Of a stretch of DNA of 11,579 nt, positions 5,758-11,579 are shown piece by piece. This DNA comes from CAIYZT01 sp052387855 (lineage in GTDB: Bacteria; Pseudomonadota; Alphaproteobacteria; Rhodobacterales; Rhodobacteraceae). Below the pieces are notes generated by a model. That model was given only the letters and a program-made list of their open reading frames with translations, was not told the DNA's origin and searched no databases. Numbering within the stretch: position 1 is the first letter of the stretch; each line of letters begins with the position of its first letter. The translations under genes were made by a program, and so were the position numbers. The DNA lies in NCBI GenBank assembly GCA_052387855.1, contig JBQTIT010000083.1, positions 1-11,579 on the forward strand, in the 5' to 3' direction.

Positions 5758-6111
5758 TTATTCGGCGGCAGGGGCGGCGGCCTTTTCGGCCTTCTTCTTG
5801 GCGCGCTCGGCCATGGCCTTGCCGGGGACGGCCGACTTGGGGTTGCTGCGCGCCTTCTTGGCCAGAACGCCGGCCGATTCCAGGAACCGCGCCACGCGGT
5901 CGGTCGGCTGGGCGCCGGTGGCCAAGAGCTCCTTGATGCGGTCCAGGTTCATCACGACGCGCTTTTCGTCGTCCTTGGCCAGCATCGGGTCATAAACCCC
6001 CAGCTTTTCCAGGAACCGGCCATCGCGGCGCATGCGGCTGTCGGACAGCACGATGGAATAGTGGGGGCGCTTTTTGGAACCGCCGCGCGCAAGACGGATT
6101 TTCGTAGCCAT
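5758..6111 (-). CDS. rpsP: 30S ribosomal protein S16
   Basis: This 117-residue protein of the 30S body is essential for small-subunit assembly. It begins MATKIRLARGGSKKRPHYSI, followed by LEKLGVYDPM, and LDRIKELLATGAQPTDRVARFL at about 56-77, all typical of S16. The C-terminal 30 residues form a Lys/Ala-rich tail usual in alphaproteobacteria. The ATG at 6111 has AAAGGAGA about 8 bases upstream. It starts 43 bases after the chorismate mutase stop codon. That gap shows no promoter and only a small 5-bp hairpin (6140-6153), so it is probably read from the upstream genes. Confidence 0.97.
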   Translation of the reverse strand: MATKIRLARGGSKKRPHYSIVLSDSRMRRDGRFLEKLGVYDPMLAKDDEKRVVMNLDRIKELLATGAQPTDRVARFLESAGVLAKKARSNPKSAVPGKAMAERAKKKAEKAAAPAAE

Positions 6112-6154
6112 TTGGGTCTCTCCTTTTGATGGCGTGTAGCCGGAACACTCCGGT

Positions 6155-6451
6155 CTATTTCTGCAGTTTCTCGTGGTGCCTGATCACTTCGGAAATGATG
6201 AAGTTCAGGAATTTCTTGGCGAATTCCGGGTCAAGGTTCGCCTCCTTGGCCAGCGCCTGAAGCCGGTGGATCTGCCGCGCCTCGCGCAGCGGGTCCGAGG
6301 GCGGCAGGCCGTGTTCCGCCTTCAGGCAGCCCACCGACTGGGTGTGTTTGAACCGCTCGGCAAGGGTAAAGACCAGGATCGCATCCAGCCGGTCGATCGA
6401 TTCGCGGTGATCGGCCAGGATTTCCTGCGCGCGGGCTTGCGGGTCGTTCAT
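6155..6451 (-). CDS. Chorismate mutase, AroQ class (type II), monofunctional
   Basis: This 98-residue all-helical enzyme would convert chorismate to prephenate for phenylalanine and tyrosine synthesis. Compared with the E. coli P-protein mutase domain, active-site residues recur at a constant +5 offset: R16, R33, K44, D53, R56 and E57 for R11, R28, K39, D48, R51 and E52. The match to Q88 is unclear (H93 or E94). The protein stands alone with no dehydratase, dehydrogenase or DAHP synthase domain and no signal peptide, so it should be cytoplasmic. The ATG at 6451 has AGGAG 7 bases upstream and overlaps the stop of the fifth acetyltransferase gene (ATGA). A non-biosynthetic AroQ relative, such as a salicylate-type lyase, is possible but less likely. 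Confidence 0.88.
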   Translation of the reverse strand: MNDPQARAQEILADHRESIDRLDAILVFTLAERFKHTQSVGCLKAEHGLPPSDPLREARQIHRLQALAKEANLDPEFAKKFLNFIISEVIRHHEKLQK

Positions 6452-7038
6452 GGTGTCGCTCCTGTCACGGGGGGAGGTGTGGATTGGCGGCGGCTCGGTT
6501 CGGCCCGGTCCATCGGCGCGGCGCCCGGGCCCCGCGCGACGGCGCCGGCATAGCGCCAGACCCCGGTCGCCATGCCGCCCGGCGTCTGTGCCGCCGCGTC
6601 AGGCCGCGCGCCCAGCCGCTCGGCCAGCCGGGCCGAGGCGGCATTGCCCGGATCGACGTAGGACACCAGCGCCGTCAGCCCGCGCGGCCCCAGCGCCCAG
6701 TCGCGCAGCGCGGCGGCGGCCTCGGCGGCAAGGCCCTGGCCCTCGTCGGCGGCATCGTACAGCATCCAGCCCAGTTCCGGCTCGGGAAAGATCGGCCCGC
6801 CGCAGACGGCAACCTGTCCGATGGCGCGGCCCCGGTGCGTGATGATCAGCGCGCCCAGGTTCAAGAGCGCCCACTGCGCGGTGTCGTTGCAGAACCAGTC
6901 CCAGGCCTTGGCGCGGTCGTGCGGGCCGCCCATGAACCGCGCGCGGGGCGAGGCGAGAAAGGCGGCGTAGCCGTCGAAATCCGCCATGGTGGCGGGCCGC
7001 AGGACGAGACGGGCAGTGGTCAGGGTCGGCGGGGTCAT
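6448..7038 (-). CDS. GNAT N-acetyltransferase, RimJ/RimL type (fifth of five)
   Basis: This 196-residue GNAT protein would use acetyl-CoA to acetylate an amino group; the substrate is unknown. It begins MTPPTLTTARLVLRP, the usual RimJ/RimL first strand. The acetyl-CoA pyrophosphate loop is DEGQGLAAEA (98-107), and the motif-B region is VDPGNAASARLAERLGA (128-144). SRF-like ARFMGGP (33-39) and PEPELGW (85-91) group it with the first and third genes of the array. After VWRYAG (160-165) it has a 30-residue Pro/Arg/Ala-rich tail not seen in its neighbours. Both ends overlap neighbours by ATGA. An AGGGAGG lies 6 bases before the ATG at 7038. A longer upstream reading of the frame is a GC shadow. 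Confidence 0.87.
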   Translation of the reverse strand: MTPPTLTTARLVLRPATMADFDGYAAFLASPRARFMGGPHDRAKAWDWFCNDTAQWALLNLGALIITHRGRAIGQVAVCGGPIFPEPELGWMLYDAADEGQGLAAEAAAALRDWALGPRGLTALVSYVDPGNAASARLAERLGARPDAAAQTPGGMATGVWRYAGAVARGPGAAPMDRAEPSRRQSTPPPVTGATP

Positions 7039-7940
7039 GCCATGCCTCCCTTGCCGGAAACCTTGCCCGGCGCCAAAGAGCGCCCCACCCCAACCCCTCC
7101 CCACGAGGGGGCACGGTACGGCTGCGCGACCGATTGCCCCTCCAGGCCCGCCTCCCCCCTTGTGGGGGAGGATGGGAGGGGGGGGTGATCCTGCGCAACG
7201 ACACCGCCCCCAACCCCACCCCACGAGGGGGAGGGGGCGCGGTCCGGCTCGCCAAGCGCCAAGCCCGGCCCCTCCAGGCCCGCCTCCCCCCTCGTGGGGG
7301 AGCATGGGAGGGGGGGATGCCCCTGCGCAACGACACAGCCCCCTACCCCAACCCCTCCCCACGAGGGGGCACGGTTCGGCTGGCCAAGCGCCAAGCCCGG
7401 CCCTTCTAGGCCCGCCTCCCCCCTCGTGGGGGAGGATGGGAGGGGGGTGGGCGCGTGGCGAAAGACCATGACCAGCGTGCCGCGCGGCGTGGTCCAGGTG
7501 CCGTCCTGCACCGCCCCAAGCCGCAGCGCCAGCGCGGCCGAGCGGGCGTTGTCCGGGGTGATGTAGCTGACCGCGCCGGACCAGCCCAGCGTGCCGAACA
7601 CATGCCCCAGACAGGCGCGCGCGGCCTCGGCGGCCAGGCCCCGCCCCTCGTCGGCCGCCTCGAACAGCGTCCACTTGACCTCGCGCTCGGGCTGGCCCTC
7701 GGGCCACCAGGGGCCGAACAGGCCCAGGGCGCGGCCGCTCTCGCGGTCCTCGGCCACCAGGGGGCCAAAGCCGCGCAGGACGCCATGGCCCAGGATGGCG
7801 GCGAAATGGCGCCAGGCCTCATGCGGCAGGGCTTGCCAGCCGCGCGCCGCCGCGCGGGGCGAGGCCAGAAAGGCGGTGTAAGCCGGGATGTGGCGCGCCT
7901 CGGGCGGCACCAGGCGTAGGCGCGGGGTGGTCAGGATCAT
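7035..7940 (-). CDS. GNAT N-acetyltransferase with repeat-derived C-terminal extension (fourth of five)
   Basis: The first 162 residues are an ordinary RimJ/RimL-type domain. It starts MILTTPRLRLVPP, has the acetyl-CoA loop DEGRGLAAEA (97-106) and YITPDNARSAALALRLGA (126-143), and ends TLVMVFRHA, where sister proteins end RHP. It then continues for about 125 residues encoded by three copies of a palindromic DNA repeat, seen in the protein as SPTRGEAGLEG, and APSWGGVG or PSPSWGGVG, and closes with a short tail to residue 301. The extension is low in complexity and unlike any domain, and it probably contributes nothing to catalysis. GHGVLRGFGPLVAEDR (51-66) groups it with the second gene of the array. 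GAGG 6 bases before the ATG at 7940 is a good ribosome site. Both ends overlap neighbours by ATGA. Confidence 0.83.
   Translation of the reverse strand: MILTTPRLRLVPPEARHIPAYTAFLASPRAAARGWQALPHEAWRHFAAILGHGVLRGFGPLVAEDRESGRALGLFGPWWPEGQPEREVKWTLFEAADEGRGLAAEAARACLGHVFGTLGWSGAVSYITPDNARSAALALRLGAVQDGTWTTPRGTLVMVFRHAPTPLPSSPTRGEAGLEGPGLALGQPNRAPSWGGVGVGGCVVAQGHPPLPCSPTRGEAGLEGPGLALGEPDRAPSPSWGGVGGGVVAQDHPPLPSSPTRGEAGLEGQSVAQPYRAPSWGGVGVGRSLAPGKVSGKGGMA
7087..7455. repeat. Three GC-rich palindromic repeat units inside a GNAT gene
   Basis: Three related units of about 120-138 bp lie head to tail, with matching points at 7092, 7212 and 7350. Spacings of 120 and 138 bases are both multiples of three, so the host frame stays open. 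Each unit contains a CCCC(T/A)CCCCACGAGGGG element, the block CGCCAAGCCCGGCCC (units 2 and 3), a CCTCCCCC-N5-GGGGGAGG hairpin, ATGGGAGGGG and TGCGCAACGACAC (units 1 and 2). The palindromes resemble those at 11222-11571, so this is a dispersed REP-like family. Confidence 0.85.
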
Positions 7941-8470
7941 GCCGCCACCTCATAGGCCGGGGCCGCACCATCGGGAACCGACGGATGGCGCCAGCGCATG
8001 ACCGGCTTGCCGCCGTTCGGCTGATGCGGGCCCTCCAGCCTTGCGCCCAGCTTTTCGGCCACCCGGATCGAGGCGGCGTTGCCGGTGTCGATCAGGCTGA
8101 CCAGCGCGGGCAGCCCCAGCACCCGGCCCGCCCAGTCGCGCGCGGCCCGCGCCGCCTCGGTGGCATAGCCCCGGCCCTGATGCGCCGGATAGATCACCCA
8201 GGCCAGTTCCGGCTCTTCGCGCCAGTCGGGAAAATAGGCGCCGACGCGGCCCACCGGCACCCCGCCGGCCGAGACCCAGAACGGCCCATAGCCGCGCAGC
8301 GCCCACAGCCCCGCCCCGATCGCCGCGCCCTCCCAGGCGTCGCGCCGTTCGGCCGGGCCGCCGATGAACCGGCTGTCCTCGGTCGCGCAAAAGGCGATGA
8401 AGGCCTCGGCATGGGCCGCGCTGGCGGGGCCCAGCGTCAGGCGGGCGGTGGTCAGGACCGGCGGAATCAT
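7937..8470 (-). CDS. GNAT N-acetyltransferase, RimJ/RimL type (third of five)
   Basis: This 177-residue GNAT protein begins MIPPVLTTARLTLGP. The acetyl-CoA loop HQGRGYATEA lies at 97-106, EEPELAWVIY at 85-94 on the strand before it, and LIDTGNAASIRVAEKLGA at 126-143 in motif B. SRFIGGP (33-39) matches the first and fifth array members. It ends VMRWRHP plus about 15 residues, normal for the family. The ATG at 8470 overlaps the upstream TGA and has no clear Shine-Dalgarno, so it probably relies on translational coupling. Its substrate could be a protein N-terminus or a small amine; the sequence does not tell. Confidence 0.88.
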   Translation of the reverse strand: MIPPVLTTARLTLGPASAAHAEAFIAFCATEDSRFIGGPAERRDAWEGAAIGAGLWALRGYGPFWVSAGGVPVGRVGAYFPDWREEPELAWVIYPAHQGRGYATEAARAARDWAGRVLGLPALVSLIDTGNAASIRVAEKLGARLEGPHQPNGGKPVMRWRHPSVPDGAAPAYEVAA

Positions 8471-8994
8471 GCGGCGCTGCCCGGGGTGAACAGATAGACC
8501 GCCCCCCTGTCCATCCAGACCGGGCGCTGGTCCGGGTCGATGCGGCCGCCCAGCCGCCGCGCGATGGCATGCGAGGCGGCGTTGTCCGCGTGAACCTCGG
8601 CCCGGGCCGAGGTCAGGCCCAGCGCGCCAAAGGCCCAATCCTGCATGGCGCGGGCGGCCTCGGTCGCGATGCCCCGCCCCTCGGCCTCGGCGGTCCACAG
8701 CGACCAGGTCATCTCCACCTCGGCCCCTTCCACCCATTGCATCGGGCCGAAATGGCCCAGCGGCTGCCCGGTGGCGCGGTCCTGCGCGACCAGCCGGCCA
8801 AAGCCGCGCATCACCCAATGGCCAAAGAACGATGCGAATTGCTGGGCGGCCTCGGCCTCGTCCTTGGCCCCCCCGGCAAAGACCGTCCGCGCCGAGGCGC
8901 GGTAGTCGCGAAAGGCAGGCCAGTCTGCGGCAGCCGGCGCGCGCAGGATCAGCCGCCGGGTGTGCAATTCGGGCAGTCCGGTCAGGGCGATCAT
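8467..8994 (-). CDS. GNAT N-acetyltransferase, RimJ/RimL type (second of five)
   Basis: This 175-residue GNAT protein begins MIALTGLPELHTRRLILRAP. The acetyl-CoA loop is AEGRGIATEA (104-113), and HADNAASHAIARRLGG (135-150) is motif B. GHWVMRGFGRLVAQDRATGQ (58-77) followed by LGHFGPMQWVEG is shared almost block for block with the fourth array member and not with the others, marking a second subtype. A run of G residues precedes the ATG at 8994 as a rough ribosome site. ATGA overlaps join it to both neighbours. The substrate is unknown. Confidence 0.88.
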   Translation of the reverse strand: MIALTGLPELHTRRLILRAPAAADWPAFRDYRASARTVFAGGAKDEAEAAQQFASFFGHWVMRGFGRLVAQDRATGQPLGHFGPMQWVEGAEVEMTWSLWTAEAEGRGIATEAARAMQDWAFGALGLTSARAEVHADNAASHAIARRLGGRIDPDQRPVWMDRGAVYLFTPGSAA

Positions 8995-9509
8995 GCGGCC
9001 CCCCCGGGATGGCGCCAGACCTGGATCGTCTTGCCATCCTCCTGAAAGCTGCTCTCCAGCGCCGCCCCCACCCGCCGCGCCAGCGCGATCGAGCGGGCAT
9101 TGTCCGGATCGATGAAGCTGGCCAGCGGGGCCATGCCCAGGACATCCTGGCAGTAGGCGCGGGCGGCAAGAACCGCCTCGGTCGCATAGCCCTGCCCCTC
9201 GAAGCCGTCAAAGAAGTGATAGGCGAGTTCCGGCTCCTGGTCGTCCGGCCCCTTGATGACACCGGCGCGCCCGATAAAGGCGCCGTCCGACCGGCGCTCG
9301 ACCGACCAGTAGCCATGGCCCTTGAACGCCCAGTGCCCGACCCCGGCCATGATCGCCCGCCAGGCGCCGACGGCGTCGATCGGCCCGCCGACGAACCGGC
9401 TGCGCTCGCTTTTGCCGAATTCGATCATCGCCGCCACGTCGCTTTCACGCGGGGCGCGCAGCGTCAGGCGGTCCGTTTGCAGGACGGGAATGGCGAAGGG
9501 CAGGCTCAT
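8991..9509 (-). CDS. GNAT N-acetyltransferase, RimJ/RimL type (first of five)
   Basis: This 172-residue GNAT protein begins MSLPFAIPVLQTDRLTLRAP. The acetyl-CoA loop FEGQGYATEA lies at 103-112, and FIDPDNARSIALARRVGA at 132-149. SRFVGGP (37-43) and QEPELAYHFF (91-100) place it with the third and fifth members. It ends VWRHPGGAA. Its ATG at 9509 overlaps the ffh stop codon (ATGA). The ribosome site would lie within the lysine codons that end ffh (GAAGAAGA), which is weak, so its translation is probably coupled to that of ffh. The substrate is unknown. Confidence 0.88.
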   Translation of the reverse strand: MSLPFAIPVLQTDRLTLRAPRESDVAAMIEFGKSERSRFVGGPIDAVGAWRAIMAGVGHWAFKGHGYWSVERRSDGAFIGRAGVIKGPDDQEPELAYHFFDGFEGQGYATEAVLAARAYCQDVLGMAPLASFIDPDNARSIALARRVGAALESSFQEDGKTIQVWRHPGGAA

Positions 9510-11002
9510 TTCTTCTTCATCAGCCCCGACAGGCCCGAGGGCAGGCTCAGCCCGCGCGGCATGCCCGGAAAGCCGCCGGCCTGTCCCAGGCCCTGCTGCA
9601 TCCCCTTGGCCAGTTCGGCCATCTCGGCGGGGTTCATCTTTGACGGATCGGGCATGCCGCCCTTGCCCAGCATCTGGCGGATGGCCTGCTTCATCATGCC
9701 GCCCTTGCCCATCTTCTTCATCACGTCGGCCATCTGCTTGTGCTGCTTCAAAAGACGGTTCAGCGCGGCCACATCCAGCCCGGCCCCAGCGGCGATGCGC
9801 TTCTTGCGGCTGGCGGCCAAAAGGTCGGGGTTGGCGCGTTCCTTCTTGGTCATCGAATTGATCAGGGCGATCTGGTGCGCGATCATCCTGTCGTTGAACC
9901 CCGCCGCCTCGGCCTGCCTGGCCATGCCGCCCATGCCGGGCATCATGCCCATCACGCCCTGCATGCCGCCCATCTTCTGCATCTGCTCCATTTGCAGGCG
10001 CATGTCGTTCATGTTGAACAGGCCCTTGGCAAAGCGCTTGGCCATGCGCTCGGCCTGCTCGGCCTCGAAGGTCTCGCGCGCCTTTTCGACCAGCGCCACG
10101 ATGTCGCCCATCCCCAGGATGCGGCCCGCGACGCGGTCGGCCTCAAAGGTCTCAAGCGCGTCCATCTTCTCGCCGAGACCGACAAAGCGGATCGGCTTGC
10201 CGGTGACCGCCCGCATCGACAGCGCCGCGCCGCCGCGCCCGTCGCCGTCCATCCGCGTCAGCACGACGCCCGAGATGCCGACCTTGCCGTCAAATTCGGT
10301 GGCCACGTTGACCGCGTCCTGTCCGGTCAGACCATCGACCACCAGCAGCGTCTCGCGCGGCTGGGCGATGTCGCGGACGGCCTGGATTTCATCCATCAGG
10401 ACTTCGTCGATGTGCAGACGCCCGGCGGTGTCGAAGAAGACGACATCATAGCCGCCAAGGCTGGCCTGGGTCTTGGCGCGCCGCGCGATCTGCACCGCCG
10501 TCTCGCCCTTGACGATGGGCAGGCTGTCGACGCCGATCTGCGCGCCAAGGATGGCAAGCTGCTCCATCGCGGCCGGGCGGTTGGTGTCAAGGCTGGCCAG
10601 CAGCACCCGCTTGCCGCTGCGCTCCTTGAGCCGCTTGGCCAGCTTGGCCGTGGTCGTGGTCTTGCCCGAGCCTTGCAGGCCCACCATCAGCACCGCCGCC
10701 GGCGGATTGTCGATCTTCAGCGGCTCCGGCTCGCCCTCGCCCGCCAGCACGCGGATCAGCTCGTCATGGACGATCTTGACCACCTGCTGGCCCGGCGTGA
10801 TCGACTTGGTGACCGCCTGCCCGATGGCGCGGGTCTTGACCGCCTTGATGAAATCCCGCGCCACGGGGAGCGAGACGTCAGCCTCCAGCAGCGCCACCCG
10901 CACCTCGCGCAGGGCGGCGTCGACATCGCCCTCGGTCAGGGCACCGGCGCGGGTCAGTCGGTCGAATACCCCGCCAAGGCGTTCCGAAAGGCTCTCGAAC
11001 AT
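9506..11002 (-). CDS. ffh: Signal recognition particle GTPase Ffh (SRP54)
   Basis: This 498-residue protein binds signal sequences and 4.5S RNA and, with FtsY, delivers nascent membrane proteins to the translocon. The N domain spans about 1-95. The G domain has the P-loop GLQGSGKTT (108-116), DTNRPAA (139-145), DTAGR (191-195), TRMDGD (249-254) and GLGE (275-278). The methionine-rich M domain starts near 328 (FNMNDMRLQMEQMQKMGGM). It holds the RNA-binding segment SRKKRIAAGAG (398-408) and a long Gly/Met-rich tail. The length is normal for an alphaproteobacterial Ffh. The ATG at 11002 has AGGAG 7 bases upstream. Its TGA overlaps the first acetyltransferase gene. It seems to be the first gene of the long cluster. 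Confidence 0.97.
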   Translation of the reverse strand: MFESLSERLGGVFDRLTRAGALTEGDVDAALREVRVALLEADVSLPVARDFIKAVKTRAIGQAVTKSITPGQQVVKIVHDELIRVLAGEGEPEPLKIDNPPAAVLMVGLQGSGKTTTTAKLAKRLKERSGKRVLLASLDTNRPAAMEQLAILGAQIGVDSLPIVKGETAVQIARRAKTQASLGGYDVVFFDTAGRLHIDEVLMDEIQAVRDIAQPRETLLVVDGLTGQDAVNVATEFDGKVGISGVVLTRMDGDGRGGAALSMRAVTGKPIRFVGLGEKMDALETFEADRVAGRILGMGDIVALVEKARETFEAEQAERMAKRFAKGLFNMNDMRLQMEQMQKMGGMQGVMGMMPGMGGMARQAEAAGFNDRMIAHQIALINSMTKKERANPDLLAASRKKRIAAGAGLDVAALNRLLKQHKQMADVMKKMGKGGMMKQAIRQMLGKGGMPDPSKMNPAEMAELAKGMQQGLGQAGGFPGMPRGLSLPSGLSGLMKKK

Positions 11003-11162
11003 CGCGCGCTCCTGTCAATCTGTGGCCCCCATATGGGCGCCGGCGGGCCGAACCCCAAGACCAATGGGCAAAGACACCTGTGGGCGCAACGCGCTGACAG
11101 GTGGCGATCCCGGCAATGGCCAAGGGACCGGAAGCTTTGGGCCCCCGGGGAATTGAGGGCGC

Positions 11163-11191
11163 GGATACGCCGGTTGGGGGACGGAGTCAAG
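11163..11191 (-). promoter_or_regulatory. Candidate promoter upstream of ffh
   Basis: On the minus strand CTTGAC (11191-11186) is followed after 17 bases by GTATCC (11168-11163). The -35 is a perfect alphaproteobacterial match and the -10 is poor. The transcript would start near 11156, giving a leader of about 154 nt. It sits between the palindromic repeats and ffh, where a promoter is expected. Confidence 0.35.
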
Positions 11192-11221
11192 GACGGACGA
11201 GGGCGGGGCGCCTGCCACCCA

Positions 11222-11480
11222 CCCCCCCCACGCGGGGGGGGGAGGGAGGCGCCAGGATCGGCCAAGGGAGGTTACACGGGAGATCGTGCGCTCCCCTCCC
11301 CCTCGTGGGGAGGGGTTGGGGGCGGGGGGCGCCGCACACAGGCGCCAGCTTGGAACGCCGAACCGGGGCTTCCCCAGCAGACCCTCCCGGCCTCCAACAG
11401 GACCATCGCATCTGCCCCCCCCACGCGGGGGGGGAGGGAGGCGCAAGGGTTGGCCAAGGGCGGTTACACGGGAACTCCTG
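11222..11480. repeat. Pair of direct repeats about 192 bp apart, each headed by a C8-ACGC-G8/9 palindrome
   Basis: A palindrome of C8, ACGC and G9 at 11222-11242 and one of C8, ACGC and G8 at 11415-11434 are each followed by AGGGAGGCGC. About 10 bases later comes GGCCAAGGG, then a variable base or two and GGTTACACGGGA. The offset is 193 bases at the palindrome and 192 at the end, because the G-runs differ by one. Between them lies a different palindrome (11293-11315). Confidence 0.8.
11293..11315. repeat. REP-like palindrome CCCCTCCCC-CTCGT-GGGGAGGGG
   Basis: A perfect 9-bp inverted repeat surrounds the loop CTCGT, the same loop as in the units at 7087-7455. It is flanked by TTGGGGGCGGGG, as is common in such elements. 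Confidence 0.8.
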
Positions 11481-11548
11481 GCGCTGCCCCCTTTGAGGGG
11501 GGTATTCGGCCCCCGCACCTCCAGCACCCCCCTCAGATCGCCGCGCCT

Positions 11549-11571
11549 CCCCACCCCCTCGTGGGGAGGGG
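11549..11571. repeat. REP-like palindrome CCCCACCCC-CTCGT-GGGGAGGGG
   Basis: This is the same element as at 11293-11315, with one mismatch in the stem. It ends the window and may continue outside. The whole stretch 11192-11579 shows no credible gene on either strand: its open frames translate into the Pro/Arg/Gly strings typical of these repeats. Confidence 0.78.
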
Positions 11572-11579
11572 CAGGGGTG

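Noticed and set aside
4079..5995. 638-codon open frame on the plus strand opposite trmD, rimM and rpsP
   Set aside because: It is antisense to three conserved genes and one small gene, its composition is Arg/His/Gln-rich, and no domain is visible.
7087..7455. CRISPR-like spaced repeats
   Set aside because: There are only three units of uneven length, with related rather than unique intervening sequence, inside a coding frame and with no cas genes nearby.
7937..9316. 459-codon minus-strand frame covering three GNAT genes
   Set aside because: Only its last 177 codons are the third GNAT gene. The rest is an out-of-frame reading of the first two, without protein-like features.
8832..10451. 539-codon plus-strand frame opposite ffh and the GNAT genes
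   Set aside because: It is a mirror of coding sequence. The Cys/Ser/Pro/Met-rich stretches are what the ffh M-domain codons give in antisense.
11015..11554. 179-codon minus-strand frame upstream of ffh
   Set aside because: Its sequence is the translation of palindromic repeats (PLPTRG/SPRGGG-like strings), and it ends within the ffh leader without a family match.

Overview
The window is GC-rich (roughly 68-70 % by eye) and reads as a chromosomal segment of an alphaproteobacterium, most likely order Rhodobacterales (Paracoccus/Rhodobacter-like). The reasons are a MipZ-type division ATPase, a MatB protein very like the Rhodopseudomonas/Rhizobium enzymes, cysteine-free L31, an RSHGR-type N-terminal extension on TrmD, alphaproteobacterial promoter shapes (CTTGAC-N17-CTATAG) and the conserved order rpsP-rimM-trmD-rplS-rpmE. 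All confident genes lie on the minus strand, so the window is best read from its right end to its left end.

Right to left: 11003-11579 holds no convincing gene but several GC-rich palindromic repeats and a candidate promoter. Next comes ffh (SRP GTPase), then five consecutive GNAT (RimJ/RimL-type) acetyltransferase genes, then an AroQ-class chorismate mutase. These seven genes are joined by six consecutive 4-base ATGA stop/start overlaps. rpsP follows after 43 bases, then a 56-codon single-helix membrane protein gene, rimM, a 28-codon upstream ORF, trmD, rplS and rpmE. The run ends at a clear intrinsic terminator (3111-3139). A strong promoter overlaps the trmD stop codon and gives rplS-rpmE its own transcript with a leader of about 200 nt.

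Beyond the terminator are mipZ (division-site placement) and matB (malonyl-CoA synthetase), which look independently expressed. A possible 52-codon plus-strand ORF lies between them. Bases 1-424 are two copies of a 212-bp tandem repeat carrying strong inverted repeats.

Functionally the long cluster is a translation and protein-targeting module: SRP GTPase, ribosomal proteins S16, L19 and L31, 30S maturation factor RimM and tRNA m1G37 methyltransferase TrmD. Lodged in it are a chorismate mutase and a block of five acetyltransferases whose two sequence subtypes alternate. The points most worth following are that alternating GNAT array, two short genes hidden by their size (one membrane peptide, one translationally coupled ORF upstream of trmD), an in-frame invasion of one GNAT gene by palindromic repeats, the rplS leader, and the 212-bp structured tandem repeat.
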